A stretch of 50,929 bases of DNA, taken from the NCBI RefSeq assembly GCF_024703995.1, contig NZ_JAMXQV010000048.1, positions 1 through 50,929 on the forward strand, in the 5' to 3' direction. How positions within the stretch are numbered: position 1 is the first letter of the stretch; each line of letters begins with the position of its first letter. This document shows, in pieces, positions 24,687 to 32,461 of this stretch. Under the pieces are notes generated by a model. It was not told where the DNA came from. It did not search any database and was given only the letters and a program-made list of their open reading frames with translations. The translations under genes and the position numbers were made by a program. Source of the stretch: Amycolatopsis iheyensis. GTDB lineage: Bacteria > Actinomycetota > Actinomycetes > Mycobacteriales > Pseudonocardiaceae.

Positions 24687-27566
24687 TCAGGCGTTCCCCG
24701 TCACCTTCCGGCTGGCCCCCTCCAAGATTTCCATGGCCGCCATCGCCTCCCGGTGCCGTCCCAAAGCCAGTGCGATCTTCCGCTGCCGTCTGATGGCGCG
24801 AGCCAAGACAGGCAGGAAGAGTGCTGGTCGGCCGTCGACCAGCCGAGCATAGATCGACGCAGCCTCGGTGATCGCCGCCAGTGCTTCACGCCGTCGGCCC
24901 AAACCCTCAAGGAGGCGCCATTGCTGGGTCAAACTGCCGGCCAGGACGACCATCGCAGCGTCTGGTTCGCGCTTCTCGAACTCTCGGCTGACTTGCACAG
25001 CCTCCGTGGCGGCAGCGATGGCATCTTCATGCTGGGACAGCGCCGCAAGGCATTGCGAATGCTTGACCAAGCTCGTTGCGAGGTCACGCGAGTGCATGGG
25101 CCACACAGCGACGGCCACGCGGTAGATCGCGACGGCTTCACCGATTGCTTCCAACGCTTCTTGAGGTCTTCGAAGGCGGTAGAGATGCTCGGCCATCGTG
25201 CTCAGGCCGTGGGCCAACGGAGGCGCTACCGCTCGACGACCGAACAACTGTCGATAGATCTGCGTCGCCTCCACACTCACGACCAAACCTTCTTCGTACC
25301 TCTGCAAACGGCCCAGAACTACGGAGTGGACAGTGAGACCGTCCGCCAGGTCCCGCAGGTAGGGACCCGGAAGCTGGGTGACCAACTGGCGCCTGATGTT
25401 CGTCGCCTCGACTATTGCGGCCAGGCTTTCCTTGTGCCGTCCCAGGATGGCCAGCCGCATCGAGAGGTTGTTCAAGCGCAGGGACAGGTTGGGGCTGAGC
25501 GTACTACGCGGAAGGATCCGCCGGATCTTGCCGACCAATGCCGACTCCATCATCGCCGCGGTCTCCGCCAGCGGGCCGGATCGGGTCGGGATCCGACGCA
25601 CCAGATCTCGCAGGGTTTCGATTCCGGCGTTCCCGTCCGCGGCAAGCGCCTCGAGGGCACGCACCAGTGGCGCGGGATCCTCCACTCGGGGAGCGACGGA
25701 GATCGCCGCGGCGAGGACATGACGATGCCGGCCGCAGAGCGCGGTCAGTTCGTCGGCAACGTGCTGACCGAAAACAGCATGCGATGCCGCGCGTGCCACC
25801 ACAGTCAACAGACGCTCGGCGTCGGCTTCGCGGGCGGATCCGGCGAGCGCGTCGACGACACTCGCGCGAGCGGAGTCGAGCATCACCCGGCCGACGAGCC
25901 TTTCGGTCAGCCGGTCCGGTACCAGGCCCGTGAACACCCGAGGTTGCGCCACGGGATAGATCTGCAGCAGCCACTCCCGAACTGCGCGAGTCTCCGTGGC
26001 GGACAGCTCGCGGATCGCCGGCACGCGAGCCAGCACGCCATCCAGCCGGTCGACCGCGACGGGACCCAGTACGGTCGCAGCCGTCACGACCTCGTCGAGT
26101 ATTGCCGCGGGCAGGGCCGGCAGCCCGGCGGTGCGAGCGGTGGTGAGCCAGTGCCGGCGCTCGTGGTCGAGCAACCGGTCTTCGAGGCCGCGGCCGGAGT
26201 CGGGTGGCGGCGAAGAGCTCGTCGTGGCGTCCAGGAGGTCCGCGAGTGCCGTCATCTGCACCGCCAGCACCGAATCGCCGCTCATCCGACGTTCGGGGCG
26301 GTTGATCAGTGAGGCCGCCGCGGCAGTCCACGCCGTTTCGCCGATGGCCGCCGCAAAAGCCTGTACCGCCGCGCGATAGCTACCCAGCCGGCTCTTGCGT
26401 GTGCCGTCCAGAACCGGCACCTCGGTCACGCGAGCCAGGTCCACGAAGTCCGCGGCAAGCTCACCCGCGACCGGCAGCTGCTGCCACCACGACGAGGCCG
26501 TGCGCGCGAGCATCAGAACCTTCACCGGAACGTCGGACGCGCGGGTGAGCAACACCTGAGCCAGCGCGTTCAGCTGGTCTGCGCGCCCTTCGGCATAGTC
26601 ACACACCACCAGCACCGGAACCCGCGTGTCCCGCAGGACACCCAATGCGCGGGCCGATGCGTCGGCTTCGAGCCAGAGCACGGCCCAGCCCTGCCGGCCG
26701 ACACGGTTGGCGAAGTGGTGAGCGAGCCGGGTCTTGCCCTGTCCGCCAGGACCGTGCGCCAGCCACGCCCCGACACCGGGCCGCGCCACCCAATCGTCGA
26801 GCTCACGCAACAGCGCTTCCCGGCCGTGGAACGGGACCACCGCGCGCCGTGCCGCCAACAGTCCGGCCGGTGACGTGTTCGCCGCTCGGCCCGGCGACCT
26901 GGAGAGCGGATCCGCTATCCCCTGCAGCTCGATTGCCTCACATCGGGTGCCGACATCGCCGCCATGAGCCTGGACCACCGCGGCGAATCCGGGGTCACGC
27001 AACAGCAACGAGACCGGCACGGCCTCGAGCACGGCATGTGCCCGGCCACCCGGCTCGGCGGCGATGACCGCCGTCAGGAGGTCGTCGCAGAACATAGCCG
27101 CGCCGGACAGACCACCCCACGGGCAGTCTCCCTCGGGCGGATGACCGTCCAGCCTCATCACGTAGCGATCTGTGACCAGGCGGTCGCCAGGATTGAGCGT
27201 CCCCGTCAGTTGCTCGACGTCGATGGGGCGGTTCGGGCGTTGGACGGTGTTGGGCACGCCCCAGCACTCGCACTCGATCCCCGGCCGATGGGTGATCGAT
27301 CGCCCCCAACGCACCGCGCCGGGGAGGTTCTCCGGCCAGGCGAGGTCATCGACGAGGACCAGAGCCGCGTCATCTCGGCCTCCCGCTGTCCCGCACCAGA
27401 GGACGTGTGCGGTGAACGAACCCGTGCGCCCGGGGCGGAAGACGGTGACCTGAGCTCCCCCGGCCGAGACGACGTGCGCCGACGTGAGCACCAGGCGAGG
27501 CCCCACCACGTACCCGGAACCGGGGCCGCCTCGCCCGGTTACCGCCGCCACCCGCTCCCACGCCAC
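24687..27566 (-). CDS. Trypsin-like protease-STAND NTPase-TPR protein
   Basis: A 959-residue three-part protein. Residues 1-200 are a trypsin-fold protease with His31 (LTSAHVV), Asp65/66 (GRDDAALV) and Ser154 (GGLSGAAMF). After a linker comes a STAND-type P-loop ATPase: GPGGQGKT (272-279), Walker B VLVVCDYAE with D323, and MLARTASSWWQQL. Helical repeats follow, ending in TPRs (about 680-950; for example LGRHKESLAAIVEATNIRRQL, RPQEALEAIGEAVAIYR). STAND proteins oligomerise on sensing a trigger and release an effector; here the protease is the fused effector. Directly downstream of, and co-directional with, a trypco2 gene. GTG start with GAGGAGG. Confidence 0.88.
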   Translation of the reverse strand: MAWERVAAVTGRGGPGSGYVVGPRLVLTSAHVVSAGGAQVTVFRPGRTGSFTAHVLWCGTAGGRDDAALVLVDDLAWPENLPGAVRWGRSITHRPGIECECWGVPNTVQRPNRPIDVEQLTGTLNPGDRLVTDRYVMRLDGHPPEGDCPWGGLSGAAMFCDDLLTAVIAAEPGGRAHAVLEAVPVSLLLRDPGFAAVVQAHGGDVGTRCEAIELQGIADPLSRSPGRAANTSPAGLLAARRAVVPFHGREALLRELDDWVARPGVGAWLAHGPGGQGKTRLAHHFANRVGRQGWAVLWLEADASARALGVLRDTRVPVLVVCDYAEGRADQLNALAQVLLTRASDVPVKVLMLARTASSWWQQLPVAGELAADFVDLARVTEVPVLDGTRKSRLGSYRAAVQAFAAAIGETAWTAAAASLINRPERRMSGDSVLAVQMTALADLLDATTSSSPPPDSGRGLEDRLLDHERRHWLTTARTAGLPALPAAILDEVVTAATVLGPVAVDRLDGVLARVPAIRELSATETRAVREWLLQIYPVAQPRVFTGLVPDRLTERLVGRVMLDSARASVVDALAGSAREADAERLLTVVARAASHAVFGQHVADELTALCGRHRHVLAAAISVAPRVEDPAPLVRALEALAADGNAGIETLRDLVRRIPTRSGPLAETAAMMESALVGKIRRILPRSTLSPNLSLRLNNLSMRLAILGRHKESLAAIVEATNIRRQLVTQLPGPYLRDLADGLTVHSVVLGRLQRYEEGLVVSVEATQIYRQLFGRRAVAPPLAHGLSTMAEHLYRLRRPQEALEAIGEAVAIYRVAVAVWPMHSRDLATSLVKHSQCLAALSQHEDAIAAATEAVQVSREFEKREPDAAMVVLAGSLTQQWRLLEGLGRRREALAAITEAASIYARLVDGRPALFLPVLARAIRRQRKIALALGRHREAMAAMEILEGASRKVTGNA

Positions 27567-27584
27567 CTCGGGGCCTCCTCAGGC

Positions 27585-27914
27585 TCAGCGGCCGACGTGC
27601 GCCGTCAAGTCGCCAGGTCCGGCCGGCCGATCCTGATCGCCGGAGACCAGGAGGTCACCGCCACCGGGCCGGCGCGGGGTCAGGGTCACCTTGACCTTGT
27701 GTGTGCGTCCGTGTGTCACCCCGCCTTCCACCCCGGCGGACACGACCCAGGCCTTGAACCCGGCCTTCCCCTTGACGTCCTTTCGCAGTTCCACCGCGAA
27801 CTCGAGTTCGACCGGGCCGACGAGGAACTCGACGCCGGCTCCGGTGCTCTGCGTAGCCGCTTCGATCAGCTCGTCGCGCACCGAGGCGACGGCATCCACC
27901 AGCTCAATTTCCAT
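27585..27914 (-). CDS. Trypco2-domain protein (trypsin co-occurring)
   Basis: A 109-residue protein matching the trypco2 domain: a helix MEIELVDAVASVRDELIEAATQ, then strands GVEFLVGPVELEFAVELRKDVKGKAG, FKAWVVSAGVEGGVTHGRTHKVKVTLTPRR, and a disordered Gly/Asp tail. Trypco2 was named for its constant association with trypsin-type domains in NTP-dependent conflict systems of actinobacteria (work from the Aravind group). It is a small non-enzymatic domain thought to regulate or be recognised by the protease. Its stop is 18 bases before the start of the protease-STAND gene, so they form a two-gene operon. Confidence 0.85.
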   Translation of the reverse strand: MEIELVDAVASVRDELIEAATQSTGAGVEFLVGPVELEFAVELRKDVKGKAGFKAWVVSAGVEGGVTHGRTHKVKVTLTPRRPGGGDLLVSGDQDRPAGPGDLTAHVGR

Positions 27915-27953
27915 GCCTACCCAGTCGGCCGACCGGCTCGCCGTGCTACACCA

Positions 27954-29189
27954 TCAGCGCCCCGGAAAATCCTCGGCCACGTCGTCGCGGCTCGCCCGGC
28001 GCCACATGACCGCCGCTGCCACGCCACCGCCCACTCCGCCCGCGGCGGCGAGCGTGATGACCGCCGCCGGCCCCCACAGCTGGGCGAGCAGCCCGGTGGC
28101 GACGATCGCCACACCCTGGGAGGCGCGAAGCGCGGCGATCGCCAGGCCGATGGCCTGCCCGCGATGCTTCTGGGGCGCCGCAGCGACGTACGCCGCGTTG
28201 GTGACCATGTCGTGGGCCGACAGAGCGCCGGAGACCGTCCACAGCACCACACTGATCGGCAGAGCGGGCTCCCAGCCCGTCGGCAGCAGTACCGCGCTGG
28301 TGGCGACGACGAGCAGCCCGAGCCGGCGAAGCCGTCGCTCGGGTGCGACGGCGCGGAGGACGGTCAGCCCCAGCACCGTTCCGACGGGATTCGCGGCGAG
28401 CAGCCAGCCGACCGCGGCAGTGCCCGCACCCAGCTGGGCCGCGTACGGAACTGCCAGCCCTTCCGGCACGACATAGAAACCCGAGCAGCAGGCGATCGCC
28501 AGCAGCGCTCGGAGTCGCCGGTCGGCGATGACTACCCGCCAGCCGTTGGTGACCGTCGCCCACCGCCCTGGCCCCCGGGCCGTTGTCGTTGGCGGCCGGT
28601 GGGCGCCGAGACCGGTGCCGATCACCGCCGCCGACAGGACGAACGTCGCGGCGTCGACCAGCAACGCGCCCGCCGGTCCGAGTGTGCCCACGACGGCCGC
28701 GCCGGCGCCGAACCCGGCCGCGAGCCCCACCTGGTAGGTGGTTTGCATGATCCCGATCCCGACGGTCAGGCGGTCGCTGTCGAGGATGTCGGGCAGGACC
28801 GCCGTCCGCGCCGCCTGGAACGGTGCCGCGGCCAGCTGGACCGCGGCCAGCAGCACGATCCGCACCCACAAGGGGAGCGCCGGGATCGCCATCGCCGCGA
28901 CCAGAGCAGCCCGGGCGAGATCGGTGACGACCAGGACACCCCGACGGGAGAACCGATCGGCGACGTGGGCGAGGGCGGCGCCACCGATCAGGTCGGGCAA
29001 GTAGGTGAGCGCGTAAGTGAGGGCGGCGAGCCCGGCCGACCGGGTCCGGTCGAACACCAGCACGGTCAAGGCCACCCTCGCGAGCTGGTCACCCGCGATC
29101 GACAGGAGATGGGCGGCCCAGAGCCGGCGAAACTCCGGCACCGCGACGACGCTGCGGTAGGTCGCCGGACGCTGCGGGGTCGAGGCCAT
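27954..29189 (-). CDS. MFS transporter (putative exporter)
   Basis: A 411-residue major-facilitator protein with 10-12 helices, of the drug/siderophore exporter type (EntS-like): VPEFRRLWAAHLLSIAGDQLARVALTVLVFDRT at the start, ADRFSRRGVLVVTDLARA between helices 2 and 3, and PFQAARTAVLPDIL. A typical substrate cannot be assigned. It ends 40 bases upstream of the trypco2 gene on the same strand, so read-through into the conflict-type operon is possible. A GGDEF gene lies just upstream. Confidence 0.85.
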   Translation of the reverse strand: MASTPQRPATYRSVVAVPEFRRLWAAHLLSIAGDQLARVALTVLVFDRTRSAGLAALTYALTYLPDLIGGAALAHVADRFSRRGVLVVTDLARAALVAAMAIPALPLWVRIVLLAAVQLAAAPFQAARTAVLPDILDSDRLTVGIGIMQTTYQVGLAAGFGAGAAVVGTLGPAGALLVDAATFVLSAAVIGTGLGAHRPPTTTARGPGRWATVTNGWRVVIADRRLRALLAIACCSGFYVVPEGLAVPYAAQLGAGTAAVGWLLAANPVGTVLGLTVLRAVAPERRLRRLGLLVVATSAVLLPTGWEPALPISVVLWTVSGALSAHDMVTNAAYVAAAPQKHRGQAIGLAIAALRASQGVAIVATGLLAQLWGPAAVITLAAAGGVGGGVAAAVMWRRASRDDVAEDFPGR

Positions 29190-29202
29190 GCCTGCTATCG
29201 CG

Positions 29203-30477
29203 TCAGGGGGCGGCCGGGCCGGGCTCGGCCAGGCAGACCTGGTCGCGTCCGGCGGCTTTGGCCCGGTAGAGGGCGGCGTCGGCGGCGCGGATCAGGTCGT
29301 CGACGCTCTCCAGCCCGGGCGCCGGGTACCGCACGGCGCCGATCGAAACCGTCACCTGTGCGACCCCGTCCGCGAGACCACCCAGCCCGGTGAGGTCGAG
29401 GCCGGCGATGCGATGCCGGATCCGGTCGGCGATCGCCAGCAAGGTCCGGTCGTCGGCGACGTCGGGCAGCGTGATGACGAACTCTTCGCCGCCCCAGCGG
29501 CCCGCCACGTCTTCGTGCCGGATTTCGCCGCGAATGGCGTCGGCGACCGCGCGCAGGACCTGGTCACCGACCGGATGGCCGTGGGTGTCGTTGATGGCCT
29601 TGAACCGGTCGACGTCCAGGAGCAGCACCGCGAACGGCCTCGCCGTGCCCAGGACCTTCTCGGTGGCGTGGGTCCACCAGCGAGGTGACGCGAGCGCGGT
29701 CTTGGCGTCGAGGCGCGACTGCTGCTGGAACTGCCACACCAGCAGCCCGCGGTGCAGCGCGACGAGGACCACGACGACCGCGGCGAGCAGGATCGGCGCG
29801 GTGGCGACCAGGAAAGCCGCCAGCACGCCCAGCGAAAGCGCCCCGGCCTCGAGGACGTACTCCCCCGCGTTCGAGAACAGCCGCTTCACCGTGATGTCCG
29901 GCGTCGACAGCGCGAGCGCGACGTAAACGAGCGCGGTGTTGATGAACCAGCGCAGCAGTCCGGCGGCGACCAAGACCACGCCGTCGAGCAGGCCCGGCAC
30001 CGGGACGCCGGCCGGGGGTCCCGGGTAGGCGTGCATGCCTGCGGCGAGAACCGCCACCGCCGCCTGGGTCGCGATCAGCACCGTCGCCGCGGAAAAGACC
30101 CAGCGATACAACGGCACCGGGCGCCCGGACGGCCAGATCCGCCACCACGCCACCGCGTAGGTCCAGATCACCATCAGCGACGCGAGCGCGGGAGGTAGGA
30201 CGATCAGCCCCGCGAAGCTCCAGACGCTCTTCAGGTCGACGTAAGGAGCACCCTCGATGCGCAGGTACTCGCGCTGCCGCTCCGCGTGCCGGGTGAGCTC
30301 GATGTGCGCCGCCGCCGCGGCGGCCAGAACCGCCGCGCGCACCAGGTCGGCCAGCCGGACCGGCACCGTGAAAGCGGTCGCCGCCGTGACAGCCAAAGCA
30401 CCGAACACGACAATCACGACATAGCGTTGGACCGGCGCGGGCATCGCCCGCACAGCCCACTCCCTGCCTTTTCGCAT
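29203..30477 (-). CDS. Membrane-bound diguanylate cyclase (GGDEF)
   Basis: A 424-residue protein. The N-terminal 240 residues contain about seven hydrophobic helices forming an unassigned membrane sensor. A GGDEF domain follows: FAVLLLDVDRFKAINDTHGHPVGDQVL, then the active-site RWGGEEFVI, and a C-terminal ADAALYRAKAAGRDQV. GGEEF is competent to make c-di-GMP. No RxxD inhibitory site is evident five residues before GGEEF. The ATG at 30477 is preceded by AGGTGG; an open extension upstream is not protein-like. The stop is 13 bases before the MFS gene. Confidence 0.88.
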   Translation of the reverse strand: MRKGREWAVRAMPAPVQRYVVIVVFGALAVTAATAFTVPVRLADLVRAAVLAAAAAAHIELTRHAERQREYLRIEGAPYVDLKSVWSFAGLIVLPPALASLMVIWTYAVAWWRIWPSGRPVPLYRWVFSAATVLIATQAAVAVLAAGMHAYPGPPAGVPVPGLLDGVVLVAAGLLRWFINTALVYVALALSTPDITVKRLFSNAGEYVLEAGALSLGVLAAFLVATAPILLAAVVVVLVALHRGLLVWQFQQQSRLDAKTALASPRWWTHATEKVLGTARPFAVLLLDVDRFKAINDTHGHPVGDQVLRAVADAIRGEIRHEDVAGRWGGEEFVITLPDVADDRTLLAIADRIRHRIAGLDLTGLGGLADGVAQVTVSIGAVRYPAPGLESVDDLIRAADAALYRAKAAGRDQVCLAEPGPAAP

Positions 30478-30643
30478 TCGCCCCACCTGGTCCGACGCAC
30501 CGTGACCGACCGATGACGGTAGCCGATCGGCCTCGACCCCGACCAGACCCGAAAGGCGGCGGCGAGCGGGCCGCACACGCGTCACCTGATCGGCCTAGCT
30601 GCACACTGCACACGTAGCTGCGGTCGAGGAGGAGGTGATCACT

Positions 30644-30673
30644 GTGCGCGACACCAACTGGACTGTGCGCTGA
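30644..30673 (+). CDS. Tiny frame MRDTNWTVR (copy 1)
   Basis: GTG start, nine codons, TGA stop. It sits directly after GAGGAGGAGGTGATCACT, an exceptionally long match to the 16S rRNA 3' end. A related tiny frame, MRDTNW, follows 40 bases later. It may be a leader peptide. The two copies and the strong ribosome site argue against chance. Confidence 0.5.
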   Translation: MRDTNWTVR

Positions 30674-30713
30674 TCACGACCCCCTGTCCCGTCTCCCGAG
30701 ATTGGAGCCCGCC

Positions 30714-30734
30714 ATGCGCGACACGAACTGGTGA
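30714..30734 (+). CDS. Tiny frame MRDTNW (copy 2)
   Basis: ATG start, six codons, TGA stop, with TTGGAG seven bases upstream. It shares the first six residues with copy 1, using ACG in place of ACC for Thr. A further ATG overlaps its TGA (TGATGG), as in translation re-initiation. Confidence 0.4.
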   Translation: MRDTNW

Positions 30735-30885
30735 TGGATGACCAACACAGGAAACACGATGACGGGCGGGCTCGCCTCGACCGGGCGGCCCGCCCGTCGC
30801 CATCGTGCGACTTCCGTCAGGTTTGGCGCACCGGCGACCTGGGCAGAGACATCACGCAGAGTTGTATGCGCGAAAGGCTTCACGG

Positions 30886-31056
30886 ATGTCTTCCCCCACG
30901 GACGAGCCGGCTGCTCTCGGTGACGACGAGACGGCGGGGCTCGCCGCACTCACCGAAGCAGCAGCGGACCTCCAACGCCGAATCACCGAACACCTCGCCG
31001 GCCTTCGCCGCGACATCGCCGCGAGTCCCGCGCTCAACGACGACCGTCCCGTTTGA
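30886..31056 (+). CDS. Small acidic helical protein
   Basis: 56 residues: a disordered start (MSSPTDEPAALGDDE) and one amphipathic helix (GLAALTEAAADLQRRITEHLAGLRRDIAAS). GAAAGG lies eight bases before the ATG. No family recognised; it may form a coiled coil with a partner. It follows the MRDTNW mini-frames on the same strand and precedes two other small genes. Confidence 0.5.
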   Translation: MSSPTDEPAALGDDETAGLAALTEAAADLQRRITEHLAGLRRDIAASPALNDDRPV

Positions 31057-31129
31057 TCGGCGAATGCGGTGTCACCCTCGAGATTCAGTCACCGGGCGGG
31101 GTGAGCCGGGTCGGTGCACCCTGTGGGAC

Positions 31130-31534
31130 ATGACGGAGGCGCCCACCCCTGACCCGCACGCTGAGCTCGCCCGCCGGCGAGCCGAGCTCGACGAGCTCGC
31201 GCAGGTGATGGCGGCGACCCCGCCCCCGGAAGGTTTCGCCGACCACTGCTGGTGGACCGCGGAAGTCGATCGTTATGTCCACGACGAAGCGACGACGCAG
31301 CCCGTGGCCATGGCGGCCGCCCAGACGGTGATCGCGTGGCACCTCGCGTGGCTGGCCACGCAACCCCGGATGTCGCGATCGCTGGCCTACCAGAAGCTGG
31401 GGTCCCGTCTTGCTGCGCTCTCCGCCCACGCGCGGGAGCCGAGCTCCGACCGACGCGAGGAGCAGATCGACGAGCGCACGGAGCTGAGCCGCGTCATCGC
31501 GGACCTGACCGCGATCCTGGAAGCACTCGGCTGA
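31130..31534 (+). CDS. Conserved-looking hypothetical protein
   Basis: 134 residues, mainly helical and soluble: HAELARRRAELDELAQVMAATPPPEGF, a Trp-rich centre DHCWWTAEVDRYVHDEATTQP, a hydrophobic helix MAAAQTVIAWHLAWLATQPRM and a charged C-terminal helix with RREEQIDERTELSRVIADLTAIL. The ATG at 31130 is chosen because upstream sequence in the same frame is not protein-like. No family recognised. It is 19 bases upstream of the next small gene, a likely operon. Confidence 0.65.
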   Translation: MTEAPTPDPHAELARRRAELDELAQVMAATPPPEGFADHCWWTAEVDRYVHDEATTQPVAMAAAQTVIAWHLAWLATQPRMSRSLAYQKLGSRLAALSAHAREPSSDRREEQIDERTELSRVIADLTAILEALG

Positions 31535-31553
31535 CGGGCGTATTGTCCGGCCG

Positions 31554-31907
31554 ATGACACGAGTGCTGGTCGTCGGTCTCGATCCCGCCAAGCTCGAGGG
31601 CTGGGATCCGGCACCCGCGCAGGCGGCGATAGCCCGCGGTCAGGCCCGCTTCGAAAATCACCGCGTCGAAGCCGACTATTGCCTGGTGACGCTCGACGAC
31701 CACCCCGAACAAGCCATCACGAAGGCGCTGGCGGTCACCGACTACGACTGCGTGGTGATCGGCGGGGGCATCCGAACGCATGAACCCTTGCTCGAGCTCT
31801 TCGAGCGGGTCGTCAACCTGGTCCGGCGGCACGCCCCTGCCGCGGCCATCGCGTTCAACAGCACCCCCGAAGACTGCCTCGACGCGGCTCTGCGCTCATT
31901 GCGCTGA
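31554..31907 (+). CDS. Hypothetical Rossmann-like protein
   Basis: A 117-residue single-domain protein with alternating strands and helices: TRVLVVGLDPAKL, VEADYCLVTLDDHPEQAITKAL, DYDCVVIGGGIRTHEPLLELFERVVNLVRRHAPAAAIAFNSTPEDCLDAAL. It resembles a response-regulator-receiver or flavodoxin-like fold, but no phosphorylation motif is visible. I know similar stand-alone proteins only as hypotheticals. It is coupled to the 134-residue protein upstream and convergent with the SPW gene. Confidence 0.65.
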   Translation: MTRVLVVGLDPAKLEGWDPAPAQAAIARGQARFENHRVEADYCLVTLDDHPEQAITKALAVTDYDCVVIGGGIRTHEPLLELFERVVNLVRRHAPAAAIAFNSTPEDCLDAALRSLR

Positions 31908-31964
31908 TCGGAGATCGATCGAGCCGACGCGCGCTTCAGGCACCGGCCAGCAGCACTCCGGTCG

Positions 31965-32399
31965 TCACCGCTCGCGCGCGGTACGGGTGACCGAACGCTG
32001 TCGATAGGTGAGGTAAGCGCTGAGGCCGCCAAGAGCGAGCAGCAGCGCGCCCACGACGACGTCGTCGACAACCGCGCGACGGGGGTCGGTGACCCCGAAC
32101 AGCGTGCCCAACGTGAACGGCGTCAAGAGCAGCCAGCAGCCGAGCACGGCGTTCGCCACGCTGAAGAGCGGCCAGTCTCGGGGCACGATCGTCCTCGCGA
32201 GCGCCAGCACGCTGACGATCAGGGCGACCAGGACATCGCTACCGGTAACCGTCACCGCAGACGAATAGTGCAGAACGTACGGCGCGAACCCCACCCAGAC
32301 CCCGGCCAGGAACACCAGTGAGCTGGGCAGGCTCGGCGTCAGCGAGCGTTCGGTTCCGGGGCCGACCCAGAAATGACTTCCGGCCACTTGACCAGCCAT
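31965..32399 (-). CDS. SPW-repeat-like membrane protein
   Basis: 144 residues with four hydrophobic helices in the SPW pattern: LVFLAGVWVGFAPYVLHYS with VTGSDVLVALIVSVLALA, then WPLFSVANAVLGCWLLLTPFTLG with DDVVVGALLLALGGLSAYL. The motif W-x-x-x-x-x-P in each half matches the paralogue at 23850. The ATG at 32399 has a strong GGGGAGG. Function unknown. Confidence 0.8.
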   Translation of the reverse strand: MAGQVAGSHFWVGPGTERSLTPSLPSSLVFLAGVWVGFAPYVLHYSSAVTVTGSDVLVALIVSVLALARTIVPRDWPLFSVANAVLGCWLLLTPFTLGTLFGVTDPRRAVVDDVVVGALLLALGGLSAYLTYRQRSVTRTARER

Positions 32400-32461
32400 G
32401 ACACCTCCCCGATTGAGGTACACAGCAATTATTTCACAAGTCAACAGTCTCCGCAGCCGGC

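Noticed and set aside
24785..24800. GTCTGATGGCGCG as a possible attR fragment
   Set aside because: Only about ten bases match the tRNA-Lys end and it lies inside the TPR-coding part of an intact gene; judged coincidental.
26964..29393. 809-codon plus-strand frame opposite trypco2 and MFS genes
   Set aside because: Arg/Gly/Asp-rich antisense shadow with no homology.
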